43,293 nucleotides of DNA, from positions 1-43,293 of the forward strand of contig NZ_JOJM01000067.1 of assembly GCF_000720325.1 (NCBI RefSeq), written 5' to 3'. A program made the position numbers and the translations under genes. Source of the DNA: Streptomyces sp. NRRL B-1347. Lineage in GTDB: Bacteria > Actinomycetota > Actinomycetes > Streptomycetales > Streptomycetaceae. The notes beneath the pieces are model-generated. The model was not told the origin of the DNA. It made no database searches and saw only the letters and a list, made by a program, of their open reading frames with translations. Positions 7,536 through 15,387 of the stretch are shown here, piece by piece; positions within the stretch are counted from its first letter, which is position 1; every line of letters begins with the position of its first letter.

Positions 7536-8537
7536 ATGCGACAGGTCACGCGCAAAGGGTTGATCACCGCGGCGGCCGCCGGTGGCGTACTCGCGGTCAC
7601 CAGCGGCTACGCCCACGCCGACTCGAATGCGAATGGCGGCAGTTCGAATTCCCCGGGGGTCCTTTCGGGCAATTCAGTGCAGGCGCCCGTGCACGCCCCG
7701 GTGAACGCGTGCGGAAACACCGTGAACGTGGTGGGTGCGCTGAATCCCGCGATCGGCAACAGCTGTACGAACTCGTCCGGCTCGCCAGGACACGGGGGCG
7801 GGTACGGGGGTGGCCACGGAGGTGGCTACGGCGAGGGGCACGGGGGCGGATACGGGGAGCAGCCCTCGGCGGGCGGCGGCTCGTCGGCCCACGGCGGTAC
7901 GCAGCACTCGCCCGGCATCGGCTCCGGCAACACCGTGCAGGCGCCGGTGTACGCCCCGGTGAACGTCTGCGGCAACAGCGTCACCATCGGCGGCGCGGGC
8001 AACGCCGTCACGGGCAACGACTGCGCGAACAACGGGGGCGGCGATACGACGCAGCCCGGGAATCCGGGCCAGCCGGGCAACCCGGGCCGGCCCGGGGAAC
8101 CGGGGAAGCCGGGAGAGCCCGGTCAGCCGGGGAAGCCTGGAGAGCCCGGCAAGCCTGGTCAGCCCGGGAAGCCGGGCGAGCCCGGTCGGCCCGGAGAGCC
8201 TGGAACGCCCGGTCAGCCCGGTCAGCCCGGCCACCCTGGACAGCCGGGACAGCCGGGACAGCCGGGACAGCCGGGACAGCCGGGACAGCCGGGACAGCCG
8301 GGCGAGCCGGGGCAGCCCACCGCGCCCGACCGCCCCGGCGCGGAGGTCCCCACCCACCCCGGCACGGCGCACCCCGCCGACACCCCGAACCTGCCGGACA
8401 CCCAGGTCATCACCCCGCCCGAGGGCAAGGACCAGCTCGCCGCCACCGGCAGCCCCTTGTCGGCGGGCATCGCCCTGCCGATGGGCGCGGGCATGCTGCT
8501 CGCGGGCTCGGTCCTGTACCGCAAAGCGCGTGCTTGA
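7536..8537 (+). CDS. chpC: Long cell-wall-anchored chaplin with collagen-like stalk (ChpC-like)
   Basis: A 333-residue surface protein. Order: signal peptide (1-29), first chaplin domain (~37-78, Cys59 and Cys77), Gly/His/Tyr-rich linker (~81-120), second chaplin domain (~122-163, Cys145 and Cys163), a collagen-like Gly-X-Pro region (~174-260), a Pro/Thr segment, the class E sortase signal LAATG (301-305), a membrane helix (~308-327) and a basic tail (RKARA). Sortase would link it to peptidoglycan, where long chaplins present their domains to short chaplins. The ATG at 7536 is chosen over an in-frame upstream ATG at 7449 because agggaaag lies directly before it and the signal peptide starts there. 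The collagen-like stalk makes it longer than the S. coelicolor long chaplins as I recall them. Confidence 0.92.
   Translation: MRQVTRKGLITAAAAGGVLAVTSGYAHADSNANGGSSNSPGVLSGNSVQAPVHAPVNACGNTVNVVGALNPAIGNSCTNSSGSPGHGGGYGGGHGGGYGEGHGGGYGEQPSAGGGSSAHGGTQHSPGIGSGNTVQAPVYAPVNVCGNSVTIGGAGNAVTGNDCANNGGGDTTQPGNPGQPGNPGRPGEPGKPGEPGQPGKPGEPGKPGQPGKPGEPGRPGEPGTPGQPGQPGHPGQPGQPGQPGQPGQPGQPGQPGEPGQPTAPDRPGAEVPTHPGTAHPADTPNLPDTQVITPPEGKDQLAATGSPLSAGIALPMGAGMLLAGSVLYRKARA
8241..8302 (+). repeat. 9-bp tandem repeat coding for Gly-Gln-Pro in chpC
   Basis: The unit cagccggga is repeated six times without change (8241-8294), followed by a seventh partial copy to 8302. It lies within the larger, less regular Gly-X-Pro coding region (about 8055-8315). 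Identical units suggest recent slippage expansion. Confidence 0.95.
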
Positions 8538-8597
8538 GGTGGTGTGAGTAGGGAGAGGGCCCCGCGATCGCGGGGCCCTCTCCCTACTCACACCACC
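8538..8597. terminator. 60-bp perfect palindrome, bidirectional terminator
   Basis: The arms are exact reverse complements over 30 bp each; the left arm begins ggtggtgtgagtagg and the centre is gcgatcgc. It starts immediately after the chpC stop and ends 13 bp before the stop of the convergent gene at 8611. As RNA it forms a ~28-bp stem from either strand. Confidence 0.9.
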
Positions 8598-8610
8598 CGC
8601 CCGCAACGGC

Positions 8611-8799
8611 TCACCAAGTGGCCCGTACCTGGCGGATGATGCGCCGTCGCAGCCGCACCCGCCGACTGCCGTCGGCGTGCAGGCTGAGGCGGTCCAACTC
8701 CCAGTGTCCGTACTCTGCGTGGTCCGTCAGGAGACGTGTGGCTTCCTTGCGGGAGACCCCGCGGGGAACGTACACATCGACAAATTCGTATTCCGGCAT
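8611..8799 (-). CDS. DUF5703-like small conserved protein
   Basis: A 62-residue protein, MPEYEFVDVYVPRGVSRKEA at the start, with an arginine-rich C terminus (RRVRLRRRIIRQVRATW). It resembles the DUF5703 family of short actinobacterial proteins, whose function is unknown. It has no signal peptide or membrane segment. The basic tail could bind nucleic acid, but that is a guess. It is divergent from the next gene, with only 47 bp between the two starts. Confidence 0.75.
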   Translation of the reverse strand: MPEYEFVDVYVPRGVSRKEATRLLTDHAEYGHWELDRLSLHADGSRRVRLRRRIIRQVRATW

Positions 8800-8846
8800 C
8801 GCATCTATTGTGCGGGCACAGGCCCGGTACGGATAGCGTCTGCACT

Positions 8847-9620
8847 ATGTCTGATGCTGCGCAGCCCACCGCTGCCGAGGTACGCGCCGCCGCCGAGGCG
8901 GTCAAGACCGCGCTCGACCGCCATCTCGCCGCGGTCGAACGCAGGTCGGGCGAGGACGATCCGGCCGTCTACGAAGCGTTCAACGAGCTGGCCGCCGCGG
9001 CCGAGGCCTATGACGAGCTGCTCTACGACCGCTACGACGAGGTCACCCCCTTCGAGATCCCCGGCGCGGACGACAGCCTGCCGCCGTACCAGGGCCCCGC
9101 GGAGCCGACCGCCCTGAGCGTGCTGATCCGGCGCGACTACGCGGTGGCGGAGCCGCAGCGGCTCCTCGCCCAGGCCGCGCGCGTCGAGGCCGCGGACGAG
9201 GACGCCACGGACGACGACCGGCAGGCGGGCACGCTGCCGGGCGCCATCGGGCTGCTGTTCGGCGAGTTCGAACCGGACGAAATCGCCTCCAGGCACAAGG
9301 AGTTCGGCCTGGAGGAGGGTGACTCCACGCTGTGGGTCACGGCCCAGGACGAGCCCGCGGAGGCGGGCGAGTGGCTGGAGTCCCCCTTCGACCAGACCGA
9401 CCCCCAGCGGGTGGTGTGCCGCTTCGACGTCAGCGCGGTCTTCGACGACGAGCAGGACGGTCTGGAGGACCTGGACGACCTGGAGGACGCCGACGACGGT
9501 CCGGACCAGGCCGATCCCGACCTGGACGGCGAGCTCGACTACGACCCGGACGAGGTCGTGTCGCTCGACGACGTCGACGACGTGGAGGTCGTCGAGCGCG
9601 AACGCGGCGAGCCCGCGTAA
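8847..9620 (+). CDS. Conserved acidic protein of unknown function
   Basis: A 257-residue protein, MSDAAQPTAAEVRAAAEAVK at the start. The N-terminal ~60 residues look helical (a mixed-charge Ala/Glu/Arg helix). The middle carries a conserved-looking globular part with LLFGEFEPDEIASRHKEFGL and TLWVTAQDEP. The last ~60 residues are extremely acidic (runs of Asp and Glu, such as DGLEDLDDLEDADDG). I do not recognise a named family beyond 'conserved Streptomyces hypothetical'. No ribosome binding site is seen. The hexamer tagcgt (8834-8839) lies 7 bases before the ATG, which fits leaderless transcription. Acidic tails often occur in chaperone-like or nucleic-acid-mimic proteins, but no function is claimed. 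Confidence 0.7.
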   Translation: MSDAAQPTAAEVRAAAEAVKTALDRHLAAVERRSGEDDPAVYEAFNELAAAAEAYDELLYDRYDEVTPFEIPGADDSLPPYQGPAEPTALSVLIRRDYAVAEPQRLLAQAARVEAADEDATDDDRQAGTLPGAIGLLFGEFEPDEIASRHKEFGLEEGDSTLWVTAQDEPAEAGEWLESPFDQTDPQRVVCRFDVSAVFDDEQDGLEDLDDLEDADDGPDQADPDLDGELDYDPDEVVSLDDVDDVEVVERERGEPA

Positions 9621-9677
9621 GCGCTTCGCTGGAAGTAACGCGCTGTGCCGTCACTCTGCTACGGCGCCGTCGTGGCT

Positions 9678-9710
9678 GGTCGCGCAGTTCCCCGCGCCCC
9701 TTCGGGGCGC
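9678..9710. repeat. Streptomyces intergenic repeat element (cgcgcagttccccgcgcccc type)
   Basis: The core tcgcgcagttccccgcgccc is one I recognise as very common between Streptomyces genes. It ends in a hairpin, gcgcccc (9694-9700) / ggggcgc (9704-9710). Recognition is from memory. It sits in the gap between two convergent genes. Confidence 0.65.
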
Positions 9711-9785
9711 TCCCGTACCGCAGCGGACTTCGCCGCACCCGCTTAGGGCCTGCCCCCCGGGCAGGGCGCGCTCGCCCGGACATGT

Positions 9786-9820
9786 GGATGCCCCCGGCCG
9801 GGACCTGGCCGGGGGCATCC
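9786..9820. terminator. Terminator between convergent genes
   Basis: A perfect 14-bp inverted repeat (ggatgcccccggcc at 9786-9799, ggccgggggcatcc at 9807-9820) with a 7-base loop lies 9 bp beyond the stop of the RecD2-like gene. It could serve both strands. Confidence 0.85.
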
Positions 9821-9828
9821 GCGCGCTC

Positions 9829-12057
9829 TCAGCCCGCCTCGGGAAGCTGGGGCCGCAGCAGGGTGCGCAGCCGCGTGGTGCGCTCCTTGGCCGGGCGCTC
9901 CGCGACCGCCTGAGGCAGGGCCTGCGCGACCCCCTGGACCACCGACAGATGGCGCTCGGCACGGCTGAACGCCGCGTACACCCAGGGCCGGGTCAGGGCC
10001 GCGGCGGCGTCACCCGGAAGCACCACGACCGCGGCGGGCCAGCGGCGCCCCGCCGCCTGGTGCGCGGTGACGGCCCAGGCGTGCCGCACGCTCTGCTCCA
10101 CCCGCTCCTTGGCCACGACCACGGGGGCGCCGTCGCACTCCAGGTGCAGGCCCTCCGCGTCGGCCCGCACGACACGGCCGAGCGCCGTGCGGCCCGGCAC
10201 CGGGGCGTGGGCGACGCGGTCGCCCGGGTCGAAGCCGCCGAAGCGGCCCGGGCCGGGATTCAGCCGCTCCTTCAGCGCCGCGTTCAGCGCCCGGGTGCCC
10301 GCGGCTCCGCCGTGGCCCGGCGTGATGACCTGCGTGTGCTCGGACGGCACCCCGATCGCGCGCGGCACGGAGTCCGCGACGAGCTGCACCGTGCGCCGGA
10401 TCGCGTCGTCGGCGTCGCGCACCGGGACGATCACGACCTCCTTGTGCGGCGCGGCGACCTCGGTGAGCTCGCCGACGCCGATGCCGGACACCAGCTCCCC
10501 GACAGGACCGGGGTCCGGGGTGCGCGAGACGACCTGCGGGCAGGCGCGGGCCGCCAGCACGTCGGCGAAGACCCGGCCAGGGCCCGCCGACCAGAGCACG
10601 CCGGGATCGCCGCTGAGCACCAGGCGGGCGCCGTCCGGCAGCGACTCGACGAGCATCGCCGCCGCCTCCACGTCCAGCTGTGGTGCGTCCAGGACCACGA
10701 GGAGGTCCAGGGCGAGGGCGCCGTCCGCGTCCCGGCCCGGCGCCTGCTGCCCGGACAGCAGCCCGGCCACGGTGACGGCTTCGCCGTCGGCATCGTCGGT
10801 GCCGGTGTGCTCGGTGAGGCGGCGCTGCCCGTCCGCGGTGTGCGCGGCCGCGCACACCCGCAGGCCCAGCGAGCGCGCCGCCGCCACCAGGGCGGCGGGC
10901 TCGGCCCGTGCCGCCTCGCCGCCGGTGTGCAGCACCAGGCCGTGCGCGGCGACGGCGCGGATGAGCTCGGCGGCGGAGCCGGACGCCGCGCCCGCGGCGG
11001 ACTCCCACGCCTCGGCTCCCGGGCCCGCCCCGTCGTCCTTCGGCAGGGAGTTGATGACGCGGGCGAGGCCGTCGGCGAGGCTCTCCTCCGCCAGCGCGTA
11101 CCGCTCGAGGCCGAACAGGACGCGGACCGGGGGCGCGGCCTCCTCGTCGGACTCGCCGTCCTCGCCGGCCGGGGCCGTGACGGGGGCGCCCTGCGGGGCG
11201 TCGTCCAACGCGTCCTGGAAGACGAGCACATCGCCCTCGGCGAGGGCGCTCTGCACGGCCTCGTCCGGGTCCGGCACCGCGCGCTGCCCGAGCGCGGCGG
11301 TGAGGGCGGCCGCGTCGAGGGCCGTGTGCCCCGCGAGCGCGGCCTGCTCCAGGAGCCACACCGTCAGGGCGCGGCCCCGGCGCTCGTCCCCGGGCCCGCA
11401 CGCGTCGCCGAGCAGCGCCCGCGCGAAACCGTCGGCCTGCTCGGGCCGCACTCCGGGCACGCGCAGCAACTGCCAGGGGTCCTCGCGCAGGTGTCCGTCG
11501 GCGCCCTCGCCGAGCGCGGCCGCCGCCTTGGCCGCGAGCGCGGCGGGCGCGCCGCCCTCGCCGAGCACCGCCGCCACCGCGGCGACGGCTTCCCCGGCGG
11601 GCTCGGCCGGGGCCGCGGGCGCCGCGGGGGCCTGCCGCCGCACCGGCTCCGCCGCGGGCCTGCGCGGCGCGACGGGCTCCGGCTCGCGGAACGCCGAGGC
11701 CACGGGCTTCTCCCCGCTCTCCACGGCCCGCACCGCCGCCAGCAGGTCCGCCGCCGTGCCCTGGAGCTTGGTGCCGGCCGCCACCGGGGCTGTCCTGGCC
11801 GCCTTGCGCTCCTCGATCCGCTGCCGCAGCTCCCGCTGGGCGGCCAGCTCGGCCTCGGCCTCGGACAGCTCGCCGTCCGCCGAGCCCTCGGCGTCCGTGG
11901 TGGCCTCGGCTTCGGCCGCGTCGTCCGTCCCGGCCGCGTCGGCCCCGGCGTCCTCCGGCGTGGCCCCGGCTTCCGGTGCGGCCTCGGCCTCGGGCTCCGC
12001 CGCGGCCTCCGGGGCCTCGGGCTCGGCAACCTCCGCGGCAGCGGACTCCGTACTCAC
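9829..12057 (-). CDS. RecD2-like helicase-fold protein with degenerate ATPase motifs
   Basis: A 742-residue protein. The first ~75 residues are Ala/Glu-rich and acidic. Residues ~185-260 resemble the helix-hairpin-helix region of RecD2 (EDPWQLLRVPGVRPEQADG). Residues ~365-510 occupy the helicase domain 1A position. Residues ~600-710 match the UvrD_C_2 end domain (AWAVTAHQAAGRRWPAAVVVL, then YAAFSRAERHLSVV). The Walker A position reads HTGGEAARAE instead of a GxxGxGKT loop, and the Walker B position reads VVLDAPQLD instead of DEAS. Motif III (GDPGVLW) and the motif VI arginine remain. It is therefore probably unable to hydrolyse ATP, so a structural or DNA-binding role is inferred. The GTG start overlaps the stop of the aldo/keto reductase gene by 4 bp (GTGA), so translation is coupled. 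Confidence 0.75.
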   Translation of the reverse strand: MSTESAAAEVAEPEAPEAAAEPEAEAAPEAGATPEDAGADAAGTDDAAEAEATTDAEGSADGELSEAEAELAAQRELRQRIEERKAARTAPVAAGTKLQGTAADLLAAVRAVESGEKPVASAFREPEPVAPRRPAAEPVRRQAPAAPAAPAEPAGEAVAAVAAVLGEGGAPAALAAKAAAALGEGADGHLREDPWQLLRVPGVRPEQADGFARALLGDACGPGDERRGRALTVWLLEQAALAGHTALDAAALTAALGQRAVPDPDEAVQSALAEGDVLVFQDALDDAPQGAPVTAPAGEDGESDEEAAPPVRVLFGLERYALAEESLADGLARVINSLPKDDGAGPGAEAWESAAGAASGSAAELIRAVAAHGLVLHTGGEAARAEPAALVAAARSLGLRVCAAAHTADGQRRLTEHTGTDDADGEAVTVAGLLSGQQAPGRDADGALALDLLVVLDAPQLDVEAAAMLVESLPDGARLVLSGDPGVLWSAGPGRVFADVLAARACPQVVSRTPDPGPVGELVSGIGVGELTEVAAPHKEVVIVPVRDADDAIRRTVQLVADSVPRAIGVPSEHTQVITPGHGGAAGTRALNAALKERLNPGPGRFGGFDPGDRVAHAPVPGRTALGRVVRADAEGLHLECDGAPVVVAKERVEQSVRHAWAVTAHQAAGRRWPAAVVVLPGDAAAALTRPWVYAAFSRAERHLSVVQGVAQALPQAVAERPAKERTTRLRTLLRPQLPEAG

Positions 12058-13043
12058 AGCGTGCTCCAGTCCTGGTCTGGGTAGCGATGCACGGGCGCCG
12101 ACACGTCGTCGAGCGCCTGGCAGATCTCGTCAGGAAGACTAAGGGTCTCCACTGACAATGCCGCCGTGAGCTGCTGCGCGTTGCGCGCGCCGACGATCGG
12201 GGCGGCCACTCCCGGGCGGTCGCGCACCCACGCGAGCGCCACCTGCAGCGGGGTCACGGCGAGTCCGTCGGCCGCTATCGCGACGGCGTCCACGACACGG
12301 CTCGCCGCCTCGTCCAGATACGGCGCGACGAAGGGGGCGAACTGCTCGGACGCGCCCCGCGAGTCGGCGGGTGTCGCGTGCCGGTACTTGCCGGTCAGGA
12401 CGCCGCGGCCGAGCGGGGACGACGGCAGCAGGCCCACGCCTAGGTCGCGGGCGGCGGGCAGCACTTCGCGCTCGATGCCGCGCTGGAGCAGGGAGTACTC
12501 CATCTGCGTACTGGCGAGACGGGTGCGGGAGCTGGGGGCGGCCAGCTGCCAGGTCGCGGCCTTCGCCAGCTGCCAGCCGCTGAAGTTGGACACGCCCGCG
12601 TACCGTGCGCGGCCGCTGGTGACCGCGATGTCCAGGGCCTGGAGCGTCTCCTCCAGGGGGGTCTCCGGATCGAAGGCGTGCACCTGCCAGATGTCCACAT
12701 AGTCCGTGCCGAGGCGGGCGAGGGAGGCGTCGAGGGCCGACAGGAGGTGGCCGCGCGAGCAGTCGAAGCGGCGGTCGGGGTCCGGCACGCTGCCCGCCTT
12801 GGTCGCGATGACGAAGTCGCGGCGCGGCACGAGCCGCTCCACCATGCGGCCGAGGAGGTACTCGGCCTCGCCGTCGCCGTACACGTCGGCCGTGTCGACG
12901 AGGGTGCCGCCCGCCTCCCAGAAGGCCTTCAGCAGGTCCGCGGCGTCGTTCTCACCGGTCTCTTCGGGGCGGCCCCAGGTGAGGGTGCCGAGCCCGATCC
13001 GGGACACGCGCAGACCCGTGCGGCCGAGATGCCTCTGCTCCAT
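12054..13043 (-). CDS. Aldo/keto reductase
   Basis: A 329-residue TIM-barrel NADPH-dependent oxidoreductase. It begins MEQRHLGRTGLRVSRIGLGT and keeps the catalytic set: Asp and Tyr in VDTADVYGDGEAE, Lys in IATKAG and His in WQVHAFDPE. The SNFSGWQL and GVLTGKY segments are typical. It reduces carbonyls; the physiological substrate is unknown. I chose ATG 13043. A GTG 21 bp upstream has no better ribosome binding site, whereas the minus-strand hexamer TAATCT lies exactly 7 bases before ATG 13043, which suggests a leaderless transcript. The stop overlaps the start of the RecD2-like gene. Confidence 0.9.
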   Translation of the reverse strand: MEQRHLGRTGLRVSRIGLGTLTWGRPEETGENDAADLLKAFWEAGGTLVDTADVYGDGEAEYLLGRMVERLVPRRDFVIATKAGSVPDPDRRFDCSRGHLLSALDASLARLGTDYVDIWQVHAFDPETPLEETLQALDIAVTSGRARYAGVSNFSGWQLAKAATWQLAAPSSRTRLASTQMEYSLLQRGIEREVLPAARDLGVGLLPSSPLGRGVLTGKYRHATPADSRGASEQFAPFVAPYLDEAASRVVDAVAIAADGLAVTPLQVALAWVRDRPGVAAPIVGARNAQQLTAALSVETLSLPDEICQALDDVSAPVHRYPDQDWSTL

Positions 13044-13206
13044 GGCCGCGAGATTACTGGCCACGCCTGGACACGTGGCATGCCTGTGGACAAACGCGCG
13101 GGTGTGGACAACCCGATGACCCCGACGGCCGGACCGGGACGGACCAGGGCGGCCCGGCCGCGGCAGGGCCGCGGCGTCGGCCGGGGCGCACCCGCGCGGT
13201 CCACCC

Positions 13207-13236
13207 CTGACGGATCACGCGGCCGCGCGCTACAGT
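13207..13236 (+). promoter_or_regulatory. Promoter of the LLM oxidoreductase gene
   Basis: ctgacg (13207-13212) and tacagt (13231-13236), 18 bp apart, resemble a vegetative sigma -35/-10 pair. The predicted start lies near 13243, about 36 bp before the ATG. Confidence 0.45.
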
Positions 13237-13252
13237 CCCCGGCACAGGGACG

Positions 13253-13266
13253 TTACTCATCAGTAA
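13253..13266 (+). promoter_or_regulatory. Candidate repressor operator (ttact-catc-agtaa)
   Basis: A perfect 5-4-5 inverted repeat lies about 10 bp beyond the predicted transcription start and just before the aagggg ribosome binding site. A bound repressor here would block the polymerase. The size suits a TetR-like protein, but no regulator gene is adjacent. Confidence 0.4.
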
Positions 13267-13278
13267 GGGGATTCGGCC

Positions 13279-14334
13279 ATGCAGCTCGGGATCAACCTCG
13301 GCTACTGGGGCGCGGGGATGGACGCGGACAACCTCACCGTCGCGAAGGAGGCCGACAAGCTGGGATACGCGGTCTGCTGGGCGGCCGAGGCCTACGGCTC
13401 GGACGCGGCCACCGTGCTCTCCTGGGTGGCGGCCCAGACCGAGCGCATCGACATCGGCTCGGCCATCTTCCAGATCCCGGCGCGCCAGCCCGCGATGACG
13501 GCGATGACGGCGGCCACCCTCGACTCGCTGTCCGGCGGCCGCTTCCGCCTGGGCCTCGGCGTCTCGGGCCCGCAGGTCTCCGAGGGCTGGTACGGCGTGA
13601 AGTTCGACAAGCCGCTTGCGCGCACGCGCGAGTACGTCGAGATCGTCCGCAGGGCCATGACCCGCGAGCGCCTGTCGTACGAGGGTCAGCACTGGACGCT
13701 GCCCCTGCCGGGCGGTCCCGGCAAGCCCATCAAGCTCACCGTGCACCCGCAGCGCGAGCACATCCCGCTGTACATCGCCGCGATCGGCCCCAAGAACCTG
13801 GAGCAGACGGGCGAGATCGCCGACGGCGCCCTGCTGATCTTCCCGGCCGCCGAGCACCTGGAGGAGACCGCCCTCAAGCACCTGCGGGCCGGGCGCGAGA
13901 AGGCCGGGAAGACGATGGAGGGCTTCGACGTCGTCCCGACGCTGCCCCTCGCGGTCGGTGAGGACTCCCAGGTCGACGCCCTGGCCGACATGTTCCGCCC
14001 GTACACCGCGCTGTACGTGGGGGGCATGGGCAGCCGCAAGCAGAACTTCTACAACCAGCTCGCGAGCCGCATGGGCTACGAGAAGGAAGCGGCCGAGATC
14101 CAGGAGAAGTACCTGTCCGGTGACAAGGACGGCGCGGCCGCCGCCGTGCCGCGCTCGCTCATCGACTCGACGTCGCTGCTCGGCTCCGTGGACCGGATCG
14201 CCGACCGGATGCGGGCCTATGCGGCGGCCGGGGTCACCACCCTCACCCTGGCGCCCGCGGGCTTCACGCTGGAGGAGCGGCTCACCGCCCTGCGGGCGGG
14301 CACCGAGGCCCTGGAGCGGGCCGGAGTGGCCTGA
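13279..14334 (+). CDS. LLM-class F420-dependent oxidoreductase
   Basis: A 351-residue member of the luciferase-like monooxygenase superfamily. It begins MQLGINLGYWGAGMDADNLT and contains RFRLGLGVSGPQVSEGWYGV, matching the F420-dependent subgroup common in actinobacteria, in which the strand-3 and loop residues hold the deazaflavin. The substrate is unknown. The ribosome binding site is aagggg. The gene has its own promoter, operator-like repeat and terminator, so it appears to be a single-gene unit. It is divergent from the aldo/keto reductase, with 235 bp between the starts. Confidence 0.88.
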   Translation: MQLGINLGYWGAGMDADNLTVAKEADKLGYAVCWAAEAYGSDAATVLSWVAAQTERIDIGSAIFQIPARQPAMTAMTAATLDSLSGGRFRLGLGVSGPQVSEGWYGVKFDKPLARTREYVEIVRRAMTRERLSYEGQHWTLPLPGGPGKPIKLTVHPQREHIPLYIAAIGPKNLEQTGEIADGALLIFPAAEHLEETALKHLRAGREKAGKTMEGFDVVPTLPLAVGEDSQVDALADMFRPYTALYVGGMGSRKQNFYNQLASRMGYEKEAAEIQEKYLSGDKDGAAAAVPRSLIDSTSLLGSVDRIADRMRAYAAAGVTTLTLAPAGFTLEERLTALRAGTEALERAGVA

Positions 14335-14343
14335 CGATTTCTG

Positions 14344-14384
14344 CGGCCGTGGTGGGGGCTCGGGGGTCTTCCCCGCCACGGCCG
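14344..14384 (+). terminator. Terminator after the LLM oxidoreductase gene
   Basis: A 14-bp stem (cggccgtggtgggg at 14344-14357 with ccccgccacggccg at 14371-14384, one G-T pair) and a 13-base loop start 9 bp after the stop codon. Confidence 0.75.
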
Positions 14385-14555
14385 TCACGAAGCACAACGC
14401 CGCGACGCGCCCTCCGGTTACGGCCCCGTTCGGCCCGTCAAACTCCTTCGTTCGGCTGAGCTGGCCCATACAGCTGTTGCCTACTGCCGCGCTCCGCATT
14501 TGACTCGTTCTTTGCGGAAGTCCGTATGGTCAGGGAAGGCATGGAGGTGCCTGCG

Positions 14556-15344
14556 ATGCTTTCGGCCAAGAGTCTCTTCGAGGAGATCGTCGACAACGAC
14601 GAGTCGTTCCGGCTGTTCTGCTCCATCGCGGCCAGCGGGGAGTCCCAGGGAGGCTGGGAGAACGGGCGCATCGCCGCCCTCGTCCCCGAGAGCCAGCGCG
14701 CCCTCGCCCCCAAGATCACCCGGCACGGCGCCGACGAGGACAAGCACGGACGCATCTTCAACGCGCTCCTGAGGAAGCGCGGCCTGGAGCCCTGCGAGGT
14801 CCCGCACGACACCGACTACACGATGCTCCTGGAGCGGCACGGCATCGGCCTCGCGCACGACAAGCTCCGCGCCGACACGCCCCTGACCGAGCAGGACATC
14901 ATCACGTACCTGTCGCACAGCCGGGTCACCGAGCAGCGCGCCGCCGACCAGATGGTGATGCTCCGCAAGCACTTCGCCGACCACCCGGAGATCGGCAAGG
15001 CCGTGAAGATGATCTCGAACGACGAGGACAACCACCTGGCCTACTGCCACGAGGAGCTGCTCCGCTTCGCGTACGCGGGCCACGGCCGCACCATCCAGCG
15101 CACCCTCCAGGAGACCGCGCACGTCGAGATCCGCGTCTACCGCGACGTCAGCCTCGCCGTCATGGAGCGCATGGGCCGCATCCTCGGCTGGACGCCCACC
15201 AAGGCCAAAGCGCTCGCGGCGGGCATCCACGCCATGTACGCGTACGAACGCGTCGGCGGCTGGCGCAAGATGGTGAGCCTGAAGATGCCCGAGCGGCGCG
15301 ACGCCCTGGGCGGGCCCGCCACCTCGGCACCCGAATTCGCCTGA
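14556..15344 (+). CDS. Ferritin-like domain protein
   Basis: A 262-residue all-helical protein with repeated Glu/His metal-ligand motifs: GADEDKHGR, VTEQRAADQM and NDEDNHLAYCHEELLR. This is the pattern of ferritin-like (rubrerythrin-type) di-iron four-helix bundles. Its role might be iron handling or a di-iron oxidation; the exact function is unknown. ATG 14556 is chosen because a near-perfect Shine-Dalgarno, ggaggtg (14543-14549), lies 6 bases upstream; in-frame ATG 14541 overlaps that site and lacks good spacing. The C-terminal 30 residues (after LKMPERRD) are not conserved-looking. It is convergent with corA. Confidence 0.82.
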   Translation: MLSAKSLFEEIVDNDESFRLFCSIAASGESQGGWENGRIAALVPESQRALAPKITRHGADEDKHGRIFNALLRKRGLEPCEVPHDTDYTMLLERHGIGLAHDKLRADTPLTEQDIITYLSHSRVTEQRAADQMVMLRKHFADHPEIGKAVKMISNDEDNHLAYCHEELLRFAYAGHGRTIQRTLQETAHVEIRVYRDVSLAVMERMGRILGWTPTKAKALAAGIHAMYAYERVGGWRKMVSLKMPERRDALGGPATSAPEFA

Positions 15345-15355
15345 CGGACCTGGCG

Positions 15356-15385
15356 CACGCGCGCGTGACCCGCCACGCGCGCGTG
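15356..15385. terminator. Bidirectional terminator between ferritin-like gene and corA
   Basis: Two copies of the self-complementary sequence cacgcgcgcgtg (15356-15367, 15374-15385) form a 12-bp stem with a 6-base loop within the 43-bp gap of the two convergent genes. Confidence 0.75.
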
Positions 15386-15387
15386 GG

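Noticed and set aside
8241..8302. CRISPR-like repeat array
   Set aside because: The 9-bp units have no spacers and code in frame for Gly-Gln-Pro of chpC.
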